Source of the DNA: Otis tarda
Taxonomy: Eukaryota; Chordata; Aves; Otidiformes; Otididae
Reading direction: 5' to 3'
DNA: 64,000 nucleotides
NCBI GenBank assembly: GCA_026413225.1
Contig: CM048553.1
Span: 19,716,501-19,780,500 of the forward strand
How positions within the stretch are numbered: the stretch's first letter is position 1; each line of letters opens with the position of its first letter. This document shows positions 52,201-62,176 of this stretch, in pieces. The position numbers were made by a program, and so were the translations under genes. The notes beneath the pieces are model-generated. The model searched no databases. It was given only the letters and a program-made list of their open reading frames with translations, and had not been told where the DNA came from.

Positions 52201-54923
52201 AAAGTTTTACACATCCACAAGTTCCTTCAAGGCCCTGGTTTACATCTGTAGATGTAATAATAGCTGTAGTAATGTAGACAAAAATCATGGCTCAGGCCCC
52301 CAGAGATGATCTTTAAAGACTTGGGTTGAAAAGTCCCAATGCTGCAGTCAAAGGAACTGGCAAAGTTATTTAAGGGCTGTCTCTACTTACATTTATTTCT
52401 GCCAAAGCACTGGCTTAATTTTCTTTGTGTGTCTTAATAAGTCACCTCTCTGAGAGGGACTCTTACTTGAAATGCTTGTACGTCCTAAGCTCAGAAGTAG
52501 GCACTGTTGAGCAGTGAGCTGAGACAAACATCCAAAGGTGGTGTCAGGCTCAAGCTGCAAAATGAGCCTGTTCTTCGTCTTCTCTAGCATCACAGTGACA
52601 AACTAGCACAAAAACAGCACTTACGCAATGAATTAAAATGCAAATCTATATTTTATTCTATGAAATTCAGACAAATGATACATACTTGAAGCCTGCCAGA
52701 GTAGCAATTACAAACATTAATATAGTTTTAGATGATGACTTAAGCCAAATAAGAGGATGGAATAGAAATACTGTACATCAGAGCTTGTGACACACTACTG
52801 GGAAAAAAAGCAACTCTTGCCCTAGTAATGTAAGTCTAAAATACAAATTAGCAATAATTCTGCTGTAAAGGGCTAGATCTGCCTTGTGCAGACGTGTACA
52901 TACCTCCATGGAAGCCTCCAGCCACAAAGTGTAAGTACAATGCAGGGAAGCAGCGTGGCAGCAAAGGAGAGCTGAGGGGGTCTCAAAATACACAGGAGAG
53001 GACTTTGCACTGCCACAGCCTCATGGGATGTGGCATCATCCAGGAGAGTCCTGCGACAAGAGGTTAAACAGCCACTGGCCTAGGACAGAACAGCCTAGCT
53101 GGTGTAAAGATGTATTTATGCTAGGTCTGATTTAGATTGTGCTCTGTACAATCAGATCGCTTTGAAGGTTTGCCTTGTGCAATCATTTCCTTTGTCAGGA
53201 ATCAGAAAAAGACTGTGAAAAGACTGTGAACAAATTGTTTAGGCATTGAAATTTAACCCTGTGGAATCCTTACAGTGTAGCACAGTGCGACACAGCAGGA
53301 GCACATTTGTCAGGGAACTGAAGCCTCTTTGCTCTCTCCGCACAAAACATATACATTAGCATTGTGTGATGCGGGTGTGCTCCCAAGCACATGATGCAGC
53401 TATGGGTATGCAGCTACCCTGCCTCCCGTCTGCGCTGCAACTGCATTCAGCCCTCTGCACCGTTTCTGTTCCGTTAAGGAAAATAAAGGCTTCAGATCCT
53501 TAAAGACTGTCTGGAAGCCCTTCCATTACATTTTCCTTTTCATACAAGTTTTGATTTTTAAATACCCATAATGCATGTGAGAAAATTATTGAGTGTTACA
53601 ACAATATTTTAAAGAGATCTAATGTTTTTTCACTACTGTCCTAGCATTAATAATGTCAGCATATCAACACCAAAACTGAAAAGGCATTTGGTAGAAGCTA
53701 GTCAGTTCCAAGGCTTCTCACATTGATGTGGGCTAAGGAAAGAACCCAGCTGGTGTGGTTTCTATACTAGCATTCACGACACCAACAGCTTCCATCTCAG
53801 GCTCCATACAGCAAGGTACTGTGCATCCCCTGCTCCTCCTGAAGAGCAGAGGCTGAGAGCACCAAGTACTTCACAGCAGGAGCACAGCCCTCTGTAGAAT
53901 TAAACCTTAACACAAGATAGCCCATTAATGTTTTTGTGAACTGTTGAAAAATATGCTGCCAAGAATAAAAGAAAATAGTCATTTGGAATTTGGCAGAGGA
54001 AGGCCACTCTAAATAATTTCCAACTGCAGTAAGTCTTTGCTTCTGTTGTACGGGCAATAGAAGAAACTATCCCTGTTTTAAAACTCATGCAGTTAATAAG
54101 TTTAAGAAAGCAGACAAGTTTCTTTCCTGTGGGGGTTTTCAAATATTGTCTTTCCTTGTGGCTGCCAGTATTTCAACATCCCGTTCCACAAAAAAAAAAA
54201 AAAAAAGAACACAAAAACCTGCTACATACCAGGAAAACAAAAATGTCTAAAAGAAAAAAAAAAAAAAAGGTAAATGGCAACTGTATATTAGTTAGTGAAT
54301 ACTAAAGGGCTGTATGCTACTCCATGCTGCTAGTACACCAGAAGTATAAGCAGATTGTGAAACTCTTTTCACTCTATATAAGAAGGAAAAATATTTCCAG
54401 GATGTTCTACAGACAGACAAGAGCTCATACCTCCAGTGACCTCCATGTCCCTGTGATCTGCAACTTCAGGACTAAGTTCCAAGTGTCTTTCAACTCAATT
54501 CTGCAGAAATTTCAGCTCTTGAAGAATAAGTACTGAGCAGCTCTAGTCCCATCACTCAAGTCAGTGGGACTCAAGTATCTTCAGGTTTCTTCTGAACATG
54601 CTCAAAACTTTGCTAACAGTGTTCCTGTAGCCAAGCAATTCTCCTCTCTTCTGAGCTGCACAAATTTGCTGACCCAAACTGAGCTGAATCTCACAGAGTC
54701 CCTCTCCCCCTTTGTGCCCTTGAAGTTCTAAGTTTGCTCTGTCCTTTCCAAGAGGAACAATGATGCATACACCAAACATTATATTGCTCCTTCCCTCCAC
54801 AGTAAATCCTGCCTTAATTAGGAGGACTTTTGCAGAAGACTTATTATCTACCATGCCAGGACCACCACATTATCCTATCATGGAGAATTCAGCCCGTTTA
54901 TCATCATCAGATCTGATTATTTC
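49277..54923. other. No gene recognised downstream of SPAG6
   Basis: AT-rich intergenic sequence between the CR1 tail and the SPAG6 3' end. It has A runs near 54189-54206 and 54256-54269 and an AT-rich block near 50260-50310 containing ttaattaatta, a homeodomain-type word. The region 49550-49640 faintly resembles an ancient amniote repeat. No convergent gene was recognised. Confidence 0.65.
49447..49476. repeat. Long poly(A) tract
   Basis: A run of more than 20 A on the plus strand after gttggggg. It may be the tail of an old retroposed sequence or a slippage-grown tract. No retrocopy is recognisable upstream. Confidence 0.85.
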
Positions 54924-55472
54924 TTTATTTAGCAGCTACTAACATGTTTGGAGATGCAAAATCACATCACTTTACTTTCTACAAGATAGCGGTAGGAGAT
55001 ATCTCAGTGCAGAATGGATTCCATAATTAGAAAAAGCACAGGGGCCAGCTTTTTCCCGCTCATCAAGCTTGGGAAGCTCTAAACAATATGCAAAGACAAA
55101 AGGGGAAAATTGATACAGTACTGAGAAGGCTAAAATTTGAATGAGATAACAACAAACCTTTCTTGTGGAAGGAAAAGGAAATGACTGATTCTAAAAAAGC
55201 TTCTGTGATAAATCATCACCCCTGCATGAAATTCCATTCATATATGCTGCAATATCTGGTAGCAATGTTAGAGAAAAACAAAAAGGAACAAAAACTTAGA
55301 CACAAACAAGTTTATAAAGAACAAAATACAGCTTGCTGGAATTGCTGAGCTCTTTCAGTAGTTCAAGCAGTAGAAGAAGATTTCAGAATCTAACAAGAGT
55401 TTCAACAGCTGTATTTGTATTACAGTCATAAAAGCATAAATGTGAAATACAGCTCTAATAAAAAACTGAAGT
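54924..55472 (-). other. SPAG6: SPAG6 probable 3' UTR with candidate poly(A) signal
   Basis: This is sequence following the SPAG6 stop on the minus strand, AT-rich with no further conserved frame. The first canonical AATAAA on the minus strand is at 54929-54924, about 545 nt past the stop. Variant hexamers such as TATAAA lie nearer, at about 55313-55318, so the true cleavage site is uncertain. The assignment is by position only. Confidence 0.4.
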
Positions 55473-55539
55473 TTATAAAACTGGATGGTAATTTTCCACC
55501 CTTTCCAGAAGTATCTCAGAATATCCCGGGGAATAATAC
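55473..55539 (-). CDS. SPAG6: SPAG6 terminal coding exon and stop
   Basis: This short exon follows the acceptor ttctctttcag (AG at 55541-55540). Its first base G completes the arginine codon begun in the exon at 57758. It then encodes YYSPGYSEILLERVENYHPVL and a TAA stop at 55475-55473. Human SPAG6 ends YYSPGYSDTLLQRVDSYQPLNN as I remember it, so the first 18 residues match well. The last few differ and the bird protein is one residue shorter. The exon was found by looking for the expected YYSPGYS motif on the minus strand left of the previous exon; its acceptor, phase and length all fit. Confidence 0.93.
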
Positions 55540-58500
55540 CTGAAAGAGAAACATTTTGTTTGTGCATTAGACTACAAGGCATGTTCTGTGCTAAGGAATG
55601 AAACACTATTCATATTTCTATTGATCAGGAAAAAATCCTAGCGTTAAACACTGGTCTAGGAATTCTACAGTTATTCCCCTACAATGTTTTAAGAGCCTGC
55701 TTTTCAACTTATGTTATCATTTATTCTTGAAAGCCAGGTTTTAAAAAATACATGCACCTTCTTTTAGGGCATGTAGGTAAGTGGCTAGTCTTTAGACAGG
55801 TTCGGCAGCCATAAGCATTGTCTTTACTGAGAAATGTAGATATTAACTTCTTTTGAAATTATGACCTTTAACAAAAAAGCATGAGTTTATACAGAACCAT
55901 AGACTGCCAGATGACAACGGTCTACTGCTGTTCATCAAACATAAGCAGACACCCCAAAGCTAATGTGAAGTCTACATCAATGGAAGAGATTCTGGAACAA
56001 AAAAAAAGAAAAAAAAATTATCACAATGACCTTCTGTCTCTAATGCCAACTCAAGGACAGAGATTATCCAATAGGTTTTCATTAGAGTAGGACTCTATGG
56101 TGCCACTATTGTCGTGCTGTCATTCAGTTGGTTTTCCACAATGCACCAACTACATGCTTCCAATATGCAAGCATCACCAAAACTGTATTTAGTTCTTGTT
56201 TTCCAGGTTAAGAGTATCTGGAATTTACTACTGTGTTTTTCTAAAAACATACATCTCAGTACATTTCTGGTTTTGCAGGCATGCAAATTGTCATCTCTGA
56301 GCCCTGGAAGCTTTAACTATAGAGAAGAACACACTTCCATGTAATGCATGCCTCAAATGTATTCAAGCCGATGTCCCAAATATTTTCACACTGAAGGAAG
56401 ATCCATTTACCTTGTTGATTTTCACTTTCTGGATGATTTCTGCATAATGTAACTCTTTTTAAAACTCATATTAGTTCTCCGATTGTAAAGCTAACTTTTC
56501 AATGCATTATTATATTCATTCTGCAAACAGCCTAAAATAACAGGTCTCCAGGACAAACCCAGAGCTGGAGTCTATTATAGCAGCTGTGCCTCAGGCAGCA
56601 CAACCAACATCAGGCAGTAGCACAGAAAGGCAAGCAAGAGATGCTCAAAGGGCCCCTTTTCTTTATTACATCCCAGCCTACATAAGTAACCTTGTTTCAT
56701 TTACAGGGGAAAAAAACCAGCTGTAACAAAGAAACATTAATTATATCCAGAAAAGAGTAAGCAAATGTCTTCTTTCCCTCTGAAGTATTAATATTTGTAG
56801 CTGCAGAATAAAGTTTCTTTATGATTTCACTTTCCCCACTTGACAGCCACTGGTCTTTCCTTGTGGAGACAAACAGGGCTTCATTTTGCGTGACTGAGTT
56901 TGTAGCTACTATTAGCTGAAGAACTCTGCTGCTATAATTAAAATTGATGATGCAGATTTTCAGGGCCTGTAGAGGGAGTGCACAAGTACAGCATCATTTT
57001 GATGTGCTGATGGAGTGAAGGGCCAGTAAATGGATACCTAGAATCTAGGAGGGCATTTCTCTCATTATTACAATTTAGGATGGTGACATTTTGACTGTAA
57101 GCTATTTAATAGTGTTTCTGTATTCATTAAGGGCAAAGTTCAACTTGGTGCAGACAGCTGGTGTATGGTCCTTTTATATAACACTTAAGCCTCATGATGA
57201 GGCTGGGGGAGGAAGGGCAGCTGTGGGCAGAGCAACTGTGCAGAAGAGCCTCTGGACCCTCTGCACATCAGAGGAAGTTTCAAAGGAGTCTCTGAACACA
57301 CTAGTTCAGACAGGCTCTCAGGGAGGTCAAGGACGCAACCAAAGATTTGCCAATACCTGTATTTTGGAGACTGAGTAATCCATAAGTAAGTTACCAAAAT
57401 AACCTAAACTTCCCACAGACATTTATTAATATGTGAGCAGTTGTGCTGAAGCCTCAGAGTCTGTCTGGGTAGTGCAGGACTGACTTTTCTTCCCAGCCTG
57501 ATTATTTGGGCTTTGTTTACAGACAAAGAAATTTTATTAAAAAAAAAAAATTAGAAAAAATAAAGTGTTCAAAAGCATGCATCTAGTGGTTGTGTTACCA
57601 CTGCGGCAGTTAACCAAATGTTATGCTGTTTTATTAAAAACAAAATTCATGTACAAGTTAAATTAATATTTTAAATCCTTACTTTGTGTTGTTCCTGTGA
57701 AAAACATCTAACAATGTTACAAGTATGAAATTAAAAAAAAAAATTCATTTTCCCTACCTTACTACTTCCTCTGGATAGCAATTGTTAATAGTGTCGATAT
57801 ATTCCTGAAGGAGTGACCCAGGCTCTGCTTTTATTTCTTGAATCTTTTTAAGTCCACCAGTTGTTACAAAGAGACGACGTGCTTTACTGTCATGTGGTAA
57901 CACCTATACCCAGAAAAGAACATTAAAAAAAATTTATATATTTTCTTTTAAAGGAATCTCTGTGCTACTAGGCTCAAGTATTGCTTACCTATTTTTTAAT
58001 TCAGAGGACAGATAAAATGGAACATCAGAGGTACAACATTTGGAATGACTACTGTATTTTAACACCCAGTCGTATAGAAAAAAAATCATAAACCAGCCCT
58101 TTATGGTTATAACATAATTCAACATGTACTTCAATACATAACATATATTAAAATAATGAATTGAATATTTATCTTTTCATAACTAATATTTCTTGAACTA
58201 TTCCTAGAGAGACAATATGATTATGGAGATTAAATAGATAATAAAAAGAGAACACTAACACGGAATAACAACAGCATCTGTTCCACTTAAACCAAGTTAT
58301 TCAGGTCTTTATGTCAATTCCCACAGTTTAATTGTAGAGCAGAATGTTATATCATTATAATGATCTAGTATAGATTAGAGCATGAAAACAATACTGAGAA
58401 TTGTTGCAAGTGAACAATGCAGCCTTGAAGAATTACATGCTACTATTAAACTCCTAGATATTAAAATCCTACAACACACTGTGTAGCCATGGAAGCCTTT

Positions 58501-61500
58501 TACAAACACACACACTCACAAAGCAAGAAATGTGAAGTTTCTGCAGCCAAAGGGGATGAGAAGCAGAAATGATCAGACAATACATTCTGCGCTCCCTGAG
58601 TGATGCCAATACGCAGCTCTGTCCAGAGGACAGGAGGGAGGGAGGGAAGTGGGGGCTGGGCCAGGCAAAGGAGAATGACAGCATGTAGTCCATAGGCCCA
58701 CAGGGCTGCAATAATATTAAAAAAGAAAAAGAGGGGGGGAGGAAAAAAAAAAAGAGAGAGAGAGAGAGAATATAAGACGTCAGCTGCGTCTACAATAAAA
58801 CCAGACAGGTTTAAAACCAACTCAGATTTACATACTAGGGGGGCAAAAGCATTTTGTAAGCCTTCACACTGGTCAGACAAATCAAGTCATAAATTTGACC
58901 ATATTTCAGTGTAAAAAAAGAGCCTCAAAGGAGGAAGGGATGGCCTAAAAGGATGAAAGAAAAGAAGGATGAGATTTCTGCCATGCTTATAGGCAAACAG
59001 CTTTCATATATGTAGTCTCTGTAGGCTGTACAAAATCAGCAGACAGGTAAAGAAAAAACAGGAGCATAGAGACTTCTCCCTATTATATGCTCCACAGAAG
59101 TCTCAGGAACAACTGTGATTGTTTTGTTGTGGGAACCGAAAAGATGGCTGTTTCCACGTATCTCCCACAAGAACTGCCAAGGAGGAACTAGCAAGGTGAC
59201 AGGATATGGCCCTTTCCCTGCCTTCCTCCTCCACACTGTGACTGCCAGGCTGGATAAGACAGCAGAAAACTCTCTTGGAGACACAGTCCCTTCCCGTAGT
59301 CCAGACTGAGACAGCACAGAATTGCACAGACTTTGAAAAGGATCATGCTAAAATGACACAGTCCAGCACCAAGAACAGATAGCATCCCATTCTGAGGCAT
59401 AGCTCGGAAATCAGGCTTTTACTGTGCTATAAATAAGCCCACAGAATTAATACACCACAGGTCTAAGAATAGGAAGTTCCTAAGCTATGGTACAGGAGAG
59501 AAGAATGTTTTTACTGTAGAGAATTTAGTTTTAAATGTATACTTCAGAAAAGCAAACGCCATACAAATATAGTTTGTTTAATACAACGTAGAAGAAGAAA
59601 AACAAAACAAAACAAAACTTCAGCTGACATGAAGGGTACAAAACCACTTCAATAGCAAACAACATTCAAATCTTCAATAGCAAACAACAATTCAAATTCA
59701 AATAACAACATTACCCAAATCACTGGGTAACCAATTACTATGCACTCTGCTCATTAATAGCTCCAGTCAGCACACCAAAGCAAAAGGCACTGGATTCTGT
59801 GCAAATCTCCAATCTTTTACAGACTTAGCAAGAAGACAGGACAAACACAAGTGCAGCAACATAATCAGGAATCTGCACTACAAACAGCAGTGCTTCCAGA
59901 TCCGTGATAATCAGAACTGAATATCACAAGTGTTTTACTTGACCATTTCCAGAAAGAACATCTCACCAAGAGAGCCTGGTACCCCCTGCTAACAAATTAC
60001 ACTGCAGGGTATTCCACAAAAGAAAGGTCTATAGTTGAGCAGGATTCCCAACAGCTGGTGAACACTGCAGACACTGGAAATCTCCTGATTAGTTAGCAAT
60101 TACTTAAATAATTGCAAATATTTTTATTAAATTGTATCACTTTTTACATGCTGCGCTAAAGTCAGCAATATAATTAGCAACAGTTTCAAATTTTGAGAGG
60201 GGTGAGAAAAGATTTGGGATTTTTACACTTACTTAAGTGAGACTGCAAATTAATGAGGACAGAAGTGGTGAAGTCTTTATACTCTAAATTATTGTAAAAT
60301 ACCTGACTTAAGTCACTCCTGTACAGACAGCTTGTACTTGATCTAAAACAGATGTGACTGAGATTTACGTGATATATTGGCTCAGTGAAAATATTTGCAC
60401 ATGAGCTAATATTCCACTTAATCTCAAGAGGCAAGGAAGAAAAAAACCACCTTGCTTATAAGCAACTGTTTTCCCAGTCTTAGGATGAATTATGGCAGAT
60501 TCCAGACAAATCAGTATCCAGCTTTATCACACAAAAGAGTGGGATGCTCCAAACTGCTTCTGCAGGTGATGCTTGAGGATCCTGAAAAAACAACTGAGAC
60601 CTTTAGAGAGACTTCATCTTCAGAAAAATAGCTTCCTTGCTAAATGGAAAACAACTAACATATTACTCATCAAGAGGAGCCTTTCTTACCTTACTGAACT
60701 GCCCAACAATATGTTTCATAATATTGGGAGGAGCATCATGCAGCAATGGTTCAAGTGCTGGAAGATACGTGCATTTCTGAAGGATGCTCTTCAAGGCTTT
60801 TTTAGTCTATTGAAATGCAAAATAAAATTTCTATTGTAAGACATCAATGAAAACAACAAAAATTCATGTTATATGTCACTGAAGTCTAATCAAAAAAGCA
60901 AATTGATCAGAATTCTCAAAGACTATTTTCTGAATAAAAACTATTATATCTATCAGCTCACTTAGTGAAGAATCAATTTTCTACTTAGATTTATTAAACA
61001 TCAAAATCTACAGTGCATCACATTCTTATTATGTTATCTACAGTCAAAGTAATGGCAATTTTCCTTTGACTACAATGGAAGCAGGAGTAGACCCTTTAAG
61101 TAAATTGAAGTACTGCAATATAATAAGAAAGCTAAATCAAAACTCATTTTAAAAGATTGCATTTTAGAAGTGGCTTACTAGGACAGTCTGGTGGCCTGGG
61201 ATAGGAAAGTGCACTACTGCCCAGGCAGAGAGGGAAAGAGAGAGTGAAATAGTCAGGGCTTAGTTTCTGAAAACAGACTCAATGTTGGCTGCTACAGGCA
61301 GTAATTACTTTATTGGTCCAGCTAATTTGGCCTCGACATTTTGGTGACCACTGAAAATGACCATACAAAAGTTATTTTACAGATCTGGAACGTCATACTT
61401 CAGTGGAATGTACAGAAGCATAGTACAACATGGGAGACCATATCCTGTCATATCATACTCTTCAGTCGGTTCACTCACTGTCGCTCAAAAATACGCTTTA

Positions 61501-62176
61501 CCAAACTGCAGCTCCACTAGCTCCCACACAAGGAAGGCCCTAAACATGAACAGCTGCATGTTTTCAAAAGCAGAAGTTTGAGTATTTGTTACAGTTTTAT
61601 TATAATAATTTAAAAGTAAGCAAATTTACTAAAAGGACTATATTTTGTACAAGAGCTTATGCTTTAAAAAAAAAAAAAAGCAGATAATTAGAAATTAGTC
61701 ATTCACAAGCATTTATGGGTGTATGCAAGGCTGATCTAAACTGTGAAGAAAATGAGGGACTAGACTGCTGTGGCTGTACCATACGATTAGGTATGCACTA
61801 CACGCATACCGTTAAGACCAGCCAGTCCTAACAAATGACACAGAGCCTTCAGGCACACCACACCCAGGAAATCTGTGACTCAATGAACATCAATAAAAGC
61901 ACATACCCTTTAGTAGTGTTTCAGCACTTACACCTGTCAATTACAACAAATATCTCATACTGCAGATACTACAAATATACTTGCTTTCATTTGAAGATCT
62001 TCTGAACTGTGTGTGTCCATATACATAGCAAGCAGTATGGGCAGCACGTTTGCTACCGCAACAGCACGTGCGTGCTCAGGAGTATGTCTTCCAACCTGTC
62101 CCAAGGCCCAAGCAGCTGCGGCCTTAATATGATCTTCATGTTCTTCTATCAAGCAGGCACAGAGCGGTGGTACTCC
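55473..62176 (-). CDS. SPAG6: SPAG6, C-terminal part (join of four exons; 5' part outside the window)
   Basis: This is the 3' end of the gene for sperm-associated antigen 6, an armadillo-repeat protein of the central-pair apparatus of 9+2 cilia and sperm flagella (orthologue of Chlamydomonas PF16). It is a structural protein needed for motile axonemes. The coding parts are 62176-61985, 60806-60690, 57903-57758 and 55539-55473, read right to left. They total 522 nt, that is 173 residues plus a TAA stop, with phases 0, 0 and 2 matching at the three junctions. Against my recollection of human SPAG6 (about 509 residues) the pieces align collinearly with the last ~174 residues and are nearly identical over long runs. 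The introns are 1178, 2786 and 2218 nt. No frameshift or premature stop is present, so the gene looks functional. Upstream exons are not visible in 62177-64000, so that intron is longer than 1.8 kb. Confidence in identity is very high. Confidence 0.96.
55540..57757 (-). other. SPAG6: SPAG6 last intron (2218 nt)
   Basis: This intron is bounded by AG|gtaggg at 57758-57752 and tttctctttcag at 55551-55540. It is AT-rich and has no recognisable coding or RNA gene. A poly(A) run lies near 57540 and another near 57733 on the plus strand. Plus-strand open frames such as 57091-57378 show no resemblance to known proteins. Confidence 0.8.
57758..57903 (-). CDS. SPAG6: SPAG6 coding exon (48 codons plus 2 nt)
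   Basis: This exon is 146 nt, starting in phase 0 after tctgggtatag and ending with AG of a split arginine codon before gtaggg (GT at 57757-57756). It encodes VLPHDSKARRLFVTTGGLKK, IQEIKAEPGSLLQEYIDTIN and NCYPEEVV. The human equivalents I recall differ at only a few positions, for example TSGGLKKVQ and NSINSCYPEEIV. If the donor were not used, the frame would read arginine then TAG immediately, giving a natural truncated form. The neighbouring intron sequence is AT-rich and holds poly(A) runs but no other open exon. Confidence 0.95.
58740..58770. repeat. A-run and GA dinucleotide microsatellite
   Basis: A run of A is followed by about nine GA units on the plus strand, in a SPAG6 intron. On the transcribed strand this reads as a TC then T tract. 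Confidence 0.9.
59598..59618. repeat. AAAAC simple repeat
   Basis: About four repeats of aaaac run together directly after a gaagaagaa run. Confidence 0.85.
59647..59697. repeat. Two-copy tandem repeat, 25/26 nt, in a SPAG6 intron
   Basis: Copy one at 59647-59671 and copy two at 59672-59697 share cttcaatagcaaacaaca and then attcaaat, differing by one inserted A. This is a recent local duplication. Confidence 0.9.
60690..60806 (-). CDS. SPAG6: SPAG6 coding exon (39 codons)
   Basis: This exon is 117 nt, phase 0 at both ends. The acceptor is a pyrimidine-leaning tract ending caatag (AG at 60808-60807) and the donor is AAG followed by gtaaga (GT at 60689-60688). It encodes TKKALKSILQKCTYLPALEP, then LLHDAPPNIMKHIVGQFSK. 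The mammalian protein has SKKAIKNILQKCTYLPALEP and FLYDAPPNILKHVVGQFSK at this place, so the changes are conservative. It carries the helix joining the last armadillo repeats to the C-terminal region. The exon lies inside a longer plus-strand open frame that is a chance antisense shadow. Confidence 0.95.
60807..61984 (-). other. SPAG6: SPAG6 intron with GC-AG ends (1178 nt)
   Basis: The intron starts GCAAGTAT at 61984 and ends tttcaatag at 60807 on the minus strand. GC donors normally need an otherwise strong match, and CAAGT after the G fits that pattern, though the exon's last base is A rather than the usual G. A run of about 14 A lies near 61666-61679. There is no other feature. Confidence 0.8.
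61985..62176 (-). CDS. SPAG6: SPAG6 coding exon, armadillo repeat (64 codons)
   Basis: This exon is 192 nt, phase 0 at both ends. It starts after the acceptor tacag at 62181-62177 and encodes GVPPLCACLIEEHEDH followed by IKAAAAWALGQVGRHTPEHA, a typical armadillo repeat helix set, ending SSEDLQMK. It corresponds to roughly residues 336-399 of the human protein as I remember it. The exon must end after the AAA lysine codon at 61987-61985, because the next exon resumes in phase 0 with TKKALKSILQ. The bases that follow are GCAAGTAT, so the donor is GC rather than GT. Reading on past the junction meets a TGA after nine more residues (61957-61955), so splicing here is needed for the full protein. 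A TTG at 62152-62150 is an internal leucine codon, not a start. Confidence 0.95.

Larger units (their letters stand above)
57904..60689 (-). other. SPAG6: SPAG6 intron (2786 nt) with simple repeats
   Basis: The donor is gtaaga (60689 downward) and the acceptor gggtatag (AG at 57905-57904). The intron contains an A-rich plus GA dinucleotide tract around 58740-58770, an AAAAC run around 59598-59618 and a two-copy 25/26-nt tandem repeat at 59647-59697. Open frames at 58469-58880 and 59036-59400 are low-complexity or unrecognised and are not supported as genes. Confidence 0.8.

Noticed and set aside
60573-60839. 88-codon plus-strand frame
   Set aside because: Antisense shadow of the SPAG6 exon at 60690-60806.
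61955-62152. 65-codon minus-strand frame taken as a whole gene
   Set aside because: Its start is an internal TTG codon and its last nine residues are intronic. It is part of a SPAG6 exon.
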